Below are positions 1 to 6,286 of a DNA stretch of 6,487 nucleotides, piece by piece. Each line of letters starts with the position of its first letter. Positions within the stretch are counted from its first letter, which is position 1. Under the pieces are notes generated by a model. That model ran no database searches and had not been told where the DNA came from. It saw only the letters and a list, made by a program, of their open reading frames with translations. The position numbers and the translations under genes are program-made. Source of the stretch: Tannerellaceae bacterium (lineage in GTDB: Bacteria > Bacteroidota > Bacteroidia > Bacteroidales > Tannerellaceae); NCBI GenBank assembly GCA_020860805.1, contig JAJBTP010000452.1:1-6487 (forward strand). Direction: 5' to 3'.

Positions 1-4
1 TGTC

Positions 5-715
5 TTAATTATGTACATACGTACCAATGTCTTCCCCATCCATCACTGTTTTGAGGTTTCCATTAGTATCCATATCAAAAACAATGATAGGTAAGTTGTT
101 TTCTTTACACATAGTAGTTGCGGTCAGGTCCATTACTTTTAATCCACGTACATAGATTTCATCATAGGTAATATCACTGAATTTAACCGCATTGGGATCT
201 TTTTCCGGATCAGCCGTATAAATACCATCCACACGGGTTCCTTTTAACATAACATCGACTTCAATTTCGATACCACGCAAAGAGGAACCTGTATCAGTTG
301 TAAAGAACGGATTACCGGTACCACCCGACATAATCACCACATTTCCCTGTTCCAGTAATTCAATGGCTCGCCACTTATTATAAAACTCACCCACCGGTTC
401 CATACGGATGGCTGTTAATACTTTTGCTTTTACACCTATAGCAGTTAAAGCAGAACTCAATGCCAGGCTATTGATAACAGTTGCCAGCATTCCCATCTGG
501 TCGCCCTTTACCCGGTCAAACCCTTTGGAGGCACCACTCAATCCGCGAAAGATGTTTCCACCACCGATAACGATACCAATCTGTACGCCCATATCAGCGA
601 TTTCTTTGATTTGTTCGGCATACTCATTCAGACGAACTTCATCTATCCCGTATTGTTTTCCACCCATCAGGGACTCACCACTTAGCTTCAATAAAATTCT
701 GTTATACTTAGCCAT
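5..715 (-). CDS. pyrH: UMP kinase (uridylate kinase)
   Basis: Cytoplasmic kinase that phosphorylates UMP to UDP with ATP, the step that leads pyrimidine synthesis towards UTP and CTP; bacterial PyrH belongs to the amino-acid-kinase fold and acts as a hexamer. The 236-residue product is full length for the family. Visible motifs are the N-terminal KLSGE (residues 10-14), the glycine-rich GGGNIFRG (51-58), DQMGMLAT (72-79), GGTGNPFFTTD (131-141) and DGIYTADP (163-170). The frame stays open upstream for 32 more codons, to an ATG overlapping the birA stop, but family alignment starts at MAKYNRILLKLSGE. A promoter box also lies inside that upstream stretch, so I chose the ATG at 713-715. The leader is A-rich with little Shine-Dalgarno character. 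It lies 92 bp downstream of birA and can be read both from its own promoter and by read-through. The stop is TAA. Confidence 0.97.
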   Translation of the reverse strand: MAKYNRILLKLSGESLMGGKQYGIDEVRLNEYAEQIKEIADMGVQIGIVIGGGNIFRGLSGASKGFDRVKGDQMGMLATVINSLALSSALTAIGVKAKVLTAIRMEPVGEFYNKWRAIELLEQGNVVIMSGGTGNPFFTTDTGSSLRGIEIEVDVMLKGTRVDGIYTADPEKDPNAVKFSDITYDEIYVRGLKVMDLTATTMCKENNLPIIVFDMDTNGNLKTVMDGEDIGTYVHN

Positions 716-740
716 CTCTGTTTGTTTTTGTTGTTTCTCA

Positions 741-771
741 CAAAAGTAATTGATTCTATTTACCCGAAAAA
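741..771 (-). promoter_or_regulatory. Candidate Bacteroidetes promoter for pyrH
   Basis: On the minus strand TACTTTTG (741-748) matches the Bacteroidetes -7 consensus TAnnTTTG exactly. A T-rich stretch about 19 bp upstream (around 768-771, TTTT) is a weak fit to the -33 TTTG element. Transcription would start near 735 and give a leader of roughly 20 nt before the pyrH ATG at 715. The box lies in the gap between birA and pyrH, which supports the downstream pyrH start. Confidence 0.5.
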
Positions 772-807
772 AAATCGATAAAGGAAATTGGGGGCTATCA
801 GGATTTA

Positions 808-1554
808 TCATACTACAAAACTCACCTCTTTAAAGGCATACCGGGCTTGATGCCCTGCTTTGTCTTCCAGAATCAGGTGTCCGGTAGGTTCTATGCCACC
901 GATACAGGCTTCGAAGGTTCGTTCGTTTTCCCGAAAAGGATGATATCCCTCTCCCCGGAACAGGCGTTGCATGTACCGGGTATGAATTTGCTCTTCCTTT
1001 TCCTGTAATAAATCCAGATAGTAGGTATAAAACAGCTGTAAAAATTCCTGAAGGATATCTTCTTTCGTATAGGTCTTTCCTGTGATTTGATACAAAGAAA
1101 CCGGATTGGGAGCGTTGCTCCGGAATTGCTTTTGATTGATGTTGATCCCGATTCCCTGAATAGAGGTATAAATATATTTCCCGGTCAGGTCATTCTCTAT
1201 CAGCATACCGCTTATTTTCTTCTCTTTCCAATAAATATCATTCGGCCACTTGATAGTAATTTCTCCGGTATACCGGCTTAATGTTTCCTGTACACTCAGA
1301 GCCGTAATCTGGGAAATAATAAACTGACGGTTAGCCGGAATAAAATCAGGATACAATACAGTACTGAACAACAGATTTTCTCCCGCAGCCGATTCCCAGC
1401 TATTACCGGTTTGCCCTCTGCCGGCTGTCTGAAACTGAGCCACCACCACACTTCCTTCCGGTAATTTCTCTTTTTGCAAATATTCCCGTACATACTGGTT
1501 GGTTGAATTCGTTTCCTCTAAACGCAGGATTACAGGTACTTCCTTATTCTCCAT
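808..1554 (-). CDS. birA: Biotin--[acetyl-CoA-carboxylase] ligase, single-domain
   Basis: Activates biotin with ATP to biotinyl-AMP and attaches it to a lysine of biotin-dependent carboxylase carrier domains. The 248-residue protein shows the catalytic-core motifs: the biotinyl-AMP loop GRGQTGNSW (residues 45-53), KWPND (102-106) with the biotin-binding lysine region, KKISGMLIE (112-120) and GIGININ (134-140). It ends in a small C-terminal domain (about 198-248). The protein opens directly with the ligase domain (VILRLEETNSTN), so it lacks the DNA-binding N-terminal domain of E. coli BirA and is probably not a repressor. The frame extends 16 codons further upstream, but the ATG at 1552-1554 has a good Shine-Dalgarno sequence (AGAGGAG, complement of 1559-1565) and fits the family N-terminus. 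It overlaps the end of the YjbR-like gene by 11 bp, which suggests translational coupling. Confidence 0.95.
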   Translation of the reverse strand: MENKEVPVILRLEETNSTNQYVREYLQKEKLPEGSVVVAQFQTAGRGQTGNSWESAAGENLLFSTVLYPDFIPANRQFIISQITALSVQETLSRYTGEITIKWPNDIYWKEKKISGMLIENDLTGKYIYTSIQGIGININQKQFRSNAPNPVSLYQITGKTYTKEDILQEFLQLFYTYYLDLLQEKEEQIHTRYMQRLFRGEGYHPFRENERTFEACIGGIEPTGHLILEDKAGHQARYAFKEVSFVV

Positions 1555-1912
1555 CCGGCTCCTCTTTATATAAATCCCGTATTTTCTTTGGTAACTTAGC
1601 AATTACTTCCTGATATGAATGTTTAATCCACTTTTGAATCTCCGCATCTTTCATGTCTCTCTCTAAAAATACAGAGTTCCAATACTTTTTATTAAAATGA
1701 TAAGCAGGCCCTACAGCAGCATACCGTTCCCGTAAATCTTCCGTATAATCTGTACTACATTTCAATGCAATACGGGGTTCTTCTGCATCCAACGGGATCA
1801 GAGCAAACATCTTATTTTCAACTTTAAAAACCAGTGATACCTCGTCAAAAGGAAAACACTCGGTTACATTCGTAAGGGATAAACAATATTCCCGGGCTTC
1901 TTCTATATTCAT
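1544..1912 (-). CDS. MmcQ/YjbR family protein
   Basis: A 122-residue member of the MmcQ/YjbR family, small proteins with a CyaY-like fold that are often annotated as DNA-binding but have no settled biochemical role. The hallmarks are present: FPFDE (residues 20-24), VFKVENKMFALI (28-39), the strand with IALKC (48-52), and the conserved YHFNKKYWNSV (71-81) typical of the family's C-terminal half. Length is normal for the family. The ATG at 1910-1912 follows an AGGATAG-type purine stretch. It sits 29 bp after yraN and overlaps birA by 11 bp, so the three genes are almost certainly one transcript. Nothing in the context points to a specific function; the link with biotin ligase may be positional only. 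Confidence 0.9.
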   Translation of the reverse strand: MNIEEAREYCLSLTNVTECFPFDEVSLVFKVENKMFALIPLDAEEPRIALKCSTDYTEDLRERYAAVGPAYHFNKKYWNSVFLERDMKDAEIQKWIKHSYQEVIAKLPKKIRDLYKEEPDGE

Positions 1913-1941
1913 ACTATTCTATCCTGAATGATTTAGGGGGA

Positions 1942-2316
1942 TTAGCGACGGCGCATAACAGGTGCAAAAAACGCATCTTCCAGATGATCTATCCGGTATA
2001 ATTCACCCTCTTTAACCAGCGTAATTATATCAAAACGTACCGGAATATCATACTTAAAATACCGTGCATATACATTGGCAGCCGCTACAATCCGGCGGAT
2101 TTTTGCCTGATTAACAGCTTCTTCCGGCTCCACCAGAAAACCGGCTGAACGGCTTTTTACTTCTACTATTACCAGTTCATCATCCTTCCGGGCTACAATA
2201 TCCAACTCATAATGACTCCATCGCCAGTTAATGTGTAGAATAGTATATCCCTTACTGATGAGATATTCCCGGGCCAGTAGTTCGCCTTTCTTACCTATGT
2301 CATGCTTTTCAGCCAT
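1942..2316 (-). CDS. YraN family (UPF0102) endonuclease-like protein
   Basis: A 124-residue protein of the UPF0102/YraN family, which has the restriction-endonuclease-like fold and is predicted to act on nucleic acid; its physiological role is not established. The sequence shows the N-terminal helix motif GKKGELLAREYL (residues 8-19), then YELDIVARKDDELVIVEVKSR (36-56), which carries the probable metal-binding and catalytic set D39, E52 and K54. A basic MRRR ends the chain. A GTG five codons upstream (2329-2331) is also in frame, but it overlaps the promoter -7 box. The ATG at 2314-2316 has AGCAGG upstream and gives the usual family N-terminus, so I prefer it. First gene of the minus-strand run with the YjbR-like gene and birA. 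Confidence 0.93.
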   Translation of the reverse strand: MAEKHDIGKKGELLAREYLISKGYTILHINWRWSHYELDIVARKDDELVIVEVKSRSAGFLVEPEEAVNQAKIRRIVAAANVYARYFKYDIPVRFDIITLVKEGELYRIDHLEDAFFAPVMRRR

Positions 2317-2330
2317 ATACCTGCTTTTCA

Positions 2331-2338
2331 CAAATATA
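2331..2338 (-). promoter_or_regulatory. Candidate -7 box for yraN operon
   Basis: The minus strand reads TATATTTG here, an exact match to TAnnTTTG. No good -33 TTTG is seen 19-21 bp upstream, so the promoter may be weak or need an activator. The predicted start of transcription, near 2326, would leave a leader of about 10 nt before the ATG at 2316. It would rule out the in-frame GTG at 2331 as the start. Confidence 0.45.
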
Positions 2339-2370
2339 GTTATTTTCTTTTTTATTTACTGACAGACTTG

Positions 2371-2378
2371 TACATTTG
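2371..2378 (+). promoter_or_regulatory. Candidate -7 box for the RHH-like gene and tadA
   Basis: TACATTTG matches TAnnTTTG exactly, with a T-rich run (TTTT at 2348-2351) at the expected -33 distance of 19 bp. Only 7 bp separate the box from the ATG at 2386, so transcription would start at or within a few bases of the start codon. Confidence 0.45.
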
Positions 2379-2385
2379 CATATCT

Positions 2386-2613
2386 ATGGGAAAAAGCAGG
2401 AAATATAGCAATCCACAGGTAGGCCAGCAGCGAAAACACAAAGTCACTTTTATGCTTACGGACGAGGAACAGAAAACTGTGGACAGATATCTGGAAAAAT
2501 ATAAGATATCTAATAAATCACGCTGGTACCGCGAAACTATTTTAGCCCATATTCTTAAAACCCTGGAAGAGTATTATCCCACTCTTTTCAAAGAACCAGA
2601 AATGAGACGATGA
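2386..2613 (+). CDS. Small basic ribbon-helix-helix-like protein
   Basis: A 75-residue basic protein. It has a lysine/arginine-rich N-terminal arm (residues 1-19), a predicted strand KVTFMLT (19-25), a helix over about 26-40, a short turn with SNKSRW (42-47), and a second helix to about 62. This strand-helix-helix order and the spacing resemble ribbon-helix-helix DNA-binding proteins of the Arc/CopG type, which bind as dimers through the strand. That assignment is from pattern only; no function is known to me. The frame is open 28 codons further upstream, but it would run through the promoter region, and GKSRKYSNP looks like a natural N-terminus. There is no Shine-Dalgarno sequence. Its TGA overlaps the tadA ATG (ATGA), so the two are translated together. 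It may regulate its own divergent promoter region. Confidence 0.75.
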   Translation: MGKSRKYSNPQVGQQRKHKVTFMLTDEEQKTVDRYLEKYKISNKSRWYRETILAHILKTLEEYYPTLFKEPEMRR

Positions 2614-3050
2614 ATTTGCTGAACGATGATTATTTCATGAAACAGGCACTGATGGAAGCTCGTGCTGCGGCAGCCGAAGGTGAAGTGCCGGTCGGCGCAG
2701 TTGTAGTATGTGAAAACCGGATTATTGCCCGTGCTCATAACCAGACCGAACGTTTGAATGACCCTACCGCACATGCTGAAATGCTTGCGATTACAGCCGC
2801 AGTATCCGTATTAGGTGCCAAGTATCTGACCGGTTGCAGTCTATATGTTACCGTAGAGCCCTGCATCATGTGTGCCGGAGCGATTGGCTGGTCACAAATC
2901 AGCCGGATTGTATATGGCACCTCAGACGAAAAAAAAGGTTACAGTGTATATGCTCCTAAGGCATTTCATCCTAAAGCGGAAGTTATCTGTGGAATATTGG
3001 AACAGGAATGTGCCAATGAAATGATCTCTTTTTTCCGGAAAAAAAGATAA
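2610..3050 (+). CDS. tadA: tRNA-specific adenosine deaminase
   Basis: Zinc-dependent deaminase that converts the wobble adenosine (A34) of tRNA-Arg(ACG) to inosine, so that one tRNA reads CGU, CGC and CGA. The 146-residue product has the cytidine-deaminase-fold active site: TAHAEM with H55 as zinc ligand and E57 as proton shuttle, and PCIMC with C85 and C88 as the remaining zinc ligands. The N-terminal EVPVGAVVV (25-33) is also typical. The usual GA..P loop is replaced by a KKGYSVYAPKAFHP segment, as I recall for Bacteroidetes homologues. The ATG overlaps the stop of the preceding small gene; a second in-frame ATG at codon 10 is less likely. A free-standing deaminase of similar fold (for example guanine deaminase) is the main alternative, but the motif set favours TadA. 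It ends convergently with the fic remnant, 63 bp apart. Confidence 0.92.
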   Translation: MNLLNDDYFMKQALMEARAAAAEGEVPVGAVVVCENRIIARAHNQTERLNDPTAHAEMLAITAAVSVLGAKYLTGCSLYVTVEPCIMCAGAIGWSQISRIVYGTSDEKKGYSVYAPKAFHPKAEVICGILEQECANEMISFFRKKR

Positions 3051-3113
3051 AGGGAATGTGGAAGATTAGGTTCTGGTATAATCATCCTGGCTTATATTTT
3101 TTAATTACCTCTT

Positions 3114-3464
3114 TTATTCATTTTCTTCATAATAATACGAATAGTCAATGCCTTTCATAAAGAGCTCACGGTCATTTATTTTATCTGTAAGAGCACTCTT
3201 CAGTAAGTTCTTTAGCTTCGTACTATTTGTAGAACTTTGTATCATTGCGTCAAGATAATCTTTTTTATTGATCTGACTCCAATCTACACACATTTTCAGT
3301 CGTTTCTTAAAAATCAAATCCAGCCAAATACGCATACTTCGCCCATTGCCTTCCATAAATGGATGGGCAATGTTCATCTCTATATACTTCTCAACAATTT
3401 CTTCAAATGTATTTTCCGGCATCTCTTCAATTTGCTTCAAGGTATTACCTAAAAAGTGTGACAC
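3114..3464 (-). pseudogene. Fic-domain protein, N-terminally truncated
   Basis: Encodes the C-terminal half of a Fic/DOC protein; intact members transfer AMP or similar groups to target side chains. The catalytic loop is complete and canonical: HPFMEGNGRSMR, with H34 and R45 in the 116-residue numbering, matching HxFx(D/E)GNGRxxR. The downstream helices and a family-like tail (TDKINDRELFMKGID, SYYYEE) follow. Full-length relatives of this kind have about 190-200 residues, so roughly 80-90 N-terminal residues, including the target-docking flap, are missing. Homology seems to begin near FLGNTLKQIEEMP. The only near start is a GTG at 3462-3464 with no Shine-Dalgarno sequence; an in-frame TAG lies 12 codons upstream at 3498-3500, with no ATG between. 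It lies 46 bp after the DKNYY gene on the same strand. I regard it as a remnant, though a short translated product cannot be excluded. Confidence 0.75.
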
Positions 3465-3510
3465 TACACGGAGCGGCTGACGGTTAAGTTGAATTAACTA
3501 TCGAATTAAT

Positions 3511-4641
3511 CTACCTATTTTGTTTGTTGTCTTTTTTTACCGCCTCATTAACCGTTTCACTTACCGACTCATCATCATCTATATCATTTTCCGACTCTAT
3601 TTTACCCATGTAATAGCGATTACGATTATCCTTGGCATAGCCGTTGCCCAGATTTTCCAACATAGAAGGATTGGCGTCTTCAATTTCCACCCCCTTATAA
3701 TATGCTGACATAGCGTCTACTGCGTAACCGTCGCCCAGAGTTTTAAATGAACCCTTCAGAGCATCTTTAAGTACGTTCCCATTGTAAAAGACTTTATATT
3801 CGTCCCTGGTATATCCATCACCCAGATCCTCCATAGAACCCGTCGATCCCACTACCGGTTGACCTTCGAAATATTCCCGGTTTGAACCTTTCGCATGACC
3901 GTCATTGGTAGCTTCAAAAGAATATGGTACGGCATTTACTATTTCCTGCCCGTTATAATAAACCCTTTCTCCATCCCTGGCGTAACCATGATTGATGTAA
4001 TCAAAAGAATCCGATAATCCATTCACTACTTCCTGCCCATTGTAATATACCTTTTGCGCGTCTTTAGCGTAGCCTTCGTAAAAGGATTCGAACGAATCGG
4101 AGTCGGCACCCGGCAGAACTTTCCCGCTATAATATACATTTGTCGCGTCCTTAGCATATTGGCCATCCCTGACTAAAAAGGAATCGAGATCGGCATCTTC
4201 CATCTCTACCGCGTTGTAATATACTTTGCCTTCATAGATACAATATTCTTCGGGTGAAATCTGTGCGTAATCATCCTCGGTAACTTCACCTTTAAATTTT
4301 TCGTCTCTCCCCCTGTAATAAGTTCTGATGTTGTCTTTTGCGTAACCATCTTGTGTGACACGGAAAGAATCTACCGAAGCTCCCGGTATTCTGACACCGT
4401 TATAGAATACGGCGAAATTATCTTTCGCATAACCATTTCCTAAATTACGGAACGAACCGGGGTTTGCATATTGCACCACATTTCCTCTGAAATAAACCTT
4501 TTGTGAATCTTTTGTGTAGCCATCGCCTACAGGTTTCTGCGAACTTTGTAAGATAGATACTACTAAATTGTTGCCTGCATTTAGTTCGCCGATACCGGCA
4601 CATGCCAGAAGTATAGCGAGAGTGATAAATAACTTTTTCAT
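3511..4641 (-). CDS. Exported DKNYY-repeat protein
   Basis: A 376-residue protein that starts with a clear export signal (MKKLFITLAILLACAG). Cleavage could be by signal peptidase I after LNA (residue 22). The LLAC at 11-14 could instead be a short lipobox, so secreted versus lipoprotein is open. The body (about 39-349) is a run of near-identical repeats of the form GYAKD...VYYNG..V..A...SF..L, as in the DKNYY family, whose function is unknown; such proteins are presumably structural or binding modules outside the cytoplasm. The last 28 residues are charged and low in complexity (DIDDDES and onward). The ATG at 4639-4641 has an A/T-rich leader without Shine-Dalgarno sequence; TACTTATG (complement of 4674-4681) is a 7/8 match to a -7 box. 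A terminator separates it from the upstream Ig/LRR gene. The frame is intact and ends in TAG. Confidence 0.85.
   Translation of the reverse strand: MKKLFITLAILLACAGIGELNAGNNLVVSILQSSQKPVGDGYTKDSQKVYFRGNVVQYANPGSFRNLGNGYAKDNFAVFYNGVRIPGASVDSFRVTQDGYAKDNIRTYYRGRDEKFKGEVTEDDYAQISPEEYCIYEGKVYYNAVEMEDADLDSFLVRDGQYAKDATNVYYSGKVLPGADSDSFESFYEGYAKDAQKVYYNGQEVVNGLSDSFDYINHGYARDGERVYYNGQEIVNAVPYSFEATNDGHAKGSNREYFEGQPVVGSTGSMEDLGDGYTRDEYKVFYNGNVLKDALKGSFKTLGDGYAVDAMSAYYKGVEIEDANPSMLENLGNGYAKDNRNRYYMGKIESENDIDDDESVSETVNEAVKKDNKQNR
3595..4527 (-). repeat. Eleven about 29-residue DKNYY repeat units
   Basis: The conserved aromatic of GYxKD falls at residues 42, 71, 100, 125, 162, 191, 220, 249 (His), 277, 306 and 335 of the protein. 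The period is 29 residues (87 bp), with 28 once. The fourth unit (EDDYAQIS) is degenerate: intervals of 25 and 37 residues flank it, so register is lost and then regained. Units six and seven share near-identical YYNGQE(V/I)VN segments, also visible in the DNA around 3940-4050, which suggests fairly recent duplication. Confidence 0.8.
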
Positions 4642-4689
4642 TAACTTAAATTTTTATTTTTAGTAAGACTTATCATAAGTAATTGAATA

Positions 4690-4716
4690 AACGGCTCCCA
4701 TTATATGGAAGCCGTT
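4690..4716 (-). terminator. Rho-independent-type terminator after the Ig/LRR gene
   Basis: An 11-bp stem (4690-4700 with 4706-4716) closes a 5-nt loop. On the minus strand the stem is fully paired if one G-U wobble is allowed, and it is followed by TTTATT. It lies 24 bp past the stop of the Ig/LRR gene (4741) and before the DKNYY gene, so the DKNYY gene probably has its own promoter. On the plus strand the same stem would have a C-A mismatch. Confidence 0.65.
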
Positions 4717-4875
4717 ATTTTAATATGCAGGGCGGAGCTATCAGTCCACAAATTTCATGAAAACATTTTTATTTAATTCGTCATCTTTAAAATACTGCAC
4801 CCATCTTGCTTCCTGTTTTCTCTGCAATTCAACGTTAATAATCCGCTGGGTTCCGTCTTGTGTTGTCTGTGCTCC

Positions 4876-5436
4876 GCAGTAAAGAGTGAACAGGTTTACA
4901 TTATCCATTACAGTAGCGTCCAATTGGTACAAATGATTGCCGCAACACCTCAAATCGGTTAAACTTCCGTTTCTGCTGATAGTCAAATGGCTCAGTTCAT
5001 TATTCTGGCATAACAAATGATTAATGCGGGTATTATTACGAACATCGAGTGAGGTGATCTTATTATCCTCGCAATAAAGATGAAACAGTGTCTCATTTTT
5101 ACTGATATCAATCCCTGTAAACTGATTATTACCCATATACAAATGAGTCAGTTTCGTATTTTTACTTACATCGATATCCGTAAGCTGGTTTCCTGAAAAG
5201 CGGAGATTTGTTAGTTCGGGGTTCTGGGTTACATCCAGTTCGGTCAATAGATTATTACTGCAATTTAAGTAAATAAAATCAGGGGCTTTAGTTAAATCCA
5301 AAGAGGTGATCTTATTACCTTGTACATATAAATGAGTCAATTTCGTATTGTTGCTCAGATCTATCCCTGTTAACTTATTATTATAGGCTTCGATCCGCAC
5401 CAGCTCCGTATTGTTGGTCACATCTATTTCGGTTAG
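4876..5436 (-). repeat. Nine 21-residue leucine-rich repeats
   Basis: Units start with LTEIDVTNNTEL, then recur at exactly 21-residue (63-bp) spacing: LTGIDLSNNTKL, ITSLDLTKAPDF, LTELDVTQNPEL, LTDIDVSKNTKL, FTGIDISKNETL, ITSLDVRNNTRI, LSHLTISRNGSL and a divergent LYQLDATVMDNV. Each is followed by HLYxxxNK/NQ-type strands. The spacing is kept through all nine units, so this part of the gene has no indel. Confidence 0.85.
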
Positions 5437-5694
5437 CTCGTTATCCGTGCAATAGAGGTCGAGCAATCCGGTAAAGTATTCCAGCCCTTCCAAAGACTTA
5501 ACGTAAACTCGTTTTTTATCAATCAGGTATCCATAGTTCAGATTGATTCGTGTCACCGCTGCCGCTTCTTCGAGAGAGAATATGCCGTCCTCGTCGGTGT
5601 CCCATTTCGGATAAATCCCGTCCGCATCATCCATCCTGTGTTGGGCATAGGCTTGAAAAGCCGGGTCGGGGATGGCAGACAGAACGTCGAAACG

Positions 5695-6195
5695 GACTCT
5701 TATCGTACGTTCATCAGTGTAACTTCCGTCGTTGGTGGTAACGGTTATTACGGTCTCTCCGACTGCAATCGCTGTCACATTTCCATCTTCGTCCACTTCA
5801 GCCACTTCGGGGTTTTCACTGCTCTATGTTACGGACTTATCCGTTGCGTCTTCAGGAGTGATCGTAGCAGTCATAACTTCCATCTCGCCGACGTGAAGCG
5901 TTATGTCTTCGTTATCTATTTTAACGCCGGTAACTGCGATAATGGCCTCCGCGACTGTCACAGTACAATGATCCTTATAATTTCCGTCCTTGGTTGTAAC
6001 GGTTATTACGGCTTCTCCTATGCTTAGGGCGGTAACCTTACCGGTCGACTGATCCACCGATGCCACTTCCGGGTCGTCGCTACTCCATGTTACGGTCTTC
6101 TCCGTCGCGCTTTCCGGGATGACCGTGGCGGTCAATGTCTCGTTCTGGTCAACGGTAAGAAATAACTGGGGCTTGCTGATTTTTACGCTTGTGAC
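5695..6195 (-). repeat. Tandem Ig-like (Big_2-type) domains
   Basis: Two copies of about 81-82 residues with an offset of about 87 residues. Both share VT.VKI, TAT(V/I)(T/I)PE.AT.K(T/S)VT, SS..PEVA.VD...G.VTA...GE.VITVTT.DG.Y. The DNA carries a 16-bp exact direct repeat (5738-5753 and 5996-6011, 258 bp apart). Copy 2 has TAG where copy 1 has TGG. Confidence 0.8.
5824..5826 (-). other. Premature TAG replacing the conserved Trp of Ig domain 2
   Basis: The frame reads ...DKSVT-TAG-SSENPEVAEV, while the first Ig domain reads ...EKTVT-TGG-SSDDPEVASV. A single G to A change on the coding strand (position 5825) accounts for the stop, and the frame is continuous on both sides. Confidence 0.85.
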
Positions 6196-6278
6196 ATAAA
6201 TATGGTTGTCCTCTTCATTGTCGGAACAACTTGGGGCGATTAGCACTGTCGATATGACAAAAGCTAATAAAATGTAGA

Positions 6279-6286
6279 TTTTTTTT
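6279..6286 (-). other. A8 homopolymer frameshift just after the start codon
   Basis: The coding strand reads ATG, eight A, TCTAC. With seven A the ATG opens MKKIYILLAF and runs on in frame to Cys21 and the Ig domains. With eight it reads MKKNLHFIS and misses the frame. The downstream frame has TGA right at this point (inside ATGA), so no other upstream start can serve it. Confidence 0.8.

Larger units (their letters stand above)
2320..2400. repeat. 9-bp inverted repeat bracketing the divergent promoter region
   Basis: CCTGCTTTT at 2320-2328 and its exact reverse complement AAAAGCAGG at 2392-2400 flank both divergent -7 boxes. The left arm contains the yraN ribosome-binding sequence. The right arm lies in codons 3-6 of the ribbon-helix-helix-like gene. 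It could be an operator pair for that small protein or a coincidence; the arms are too far apart for a terminator. Confidence 0.3.

Noticed and set aside
716..811. Upstream extension of pyrH by 32 codons to an ATG overlapping the birA stop
   Set aside because: The extension does not resemble the family N-terminus and spans an exact -7 promoter box; the MAKYNRILLKLSGE start is conserved.
2302..2385. Hydrophobic N-terminal extension of the RHH-like protein
   Set aside because: It reads through the divergent promoter region and yraN start; the ATG at 2386 gives a natural basic N-terminus.
3029..3044. 16-bp palindrome TTTTTTCCGGAAAAAA near the end of tadA
   Set aside because: It encodes FFRKK inside the tadA C-terminus and has no loop, so it is not a credible hairpin terminator; most likely a codon coincidence.
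3483..3498. Imperfect inverted repeat GTTAA...TTAAC between the DKNYY gene and the fic remnant
   Set aside because: Only a 5-bp A/T stem with no T-run; not supported as terminator or attachment site.
5638..6027. Plus-strand open frame of 129 codons opposite the Ig domains
   Set aside because: Antisense shadow of the Ig/LRR gene; no family features and no start signals.
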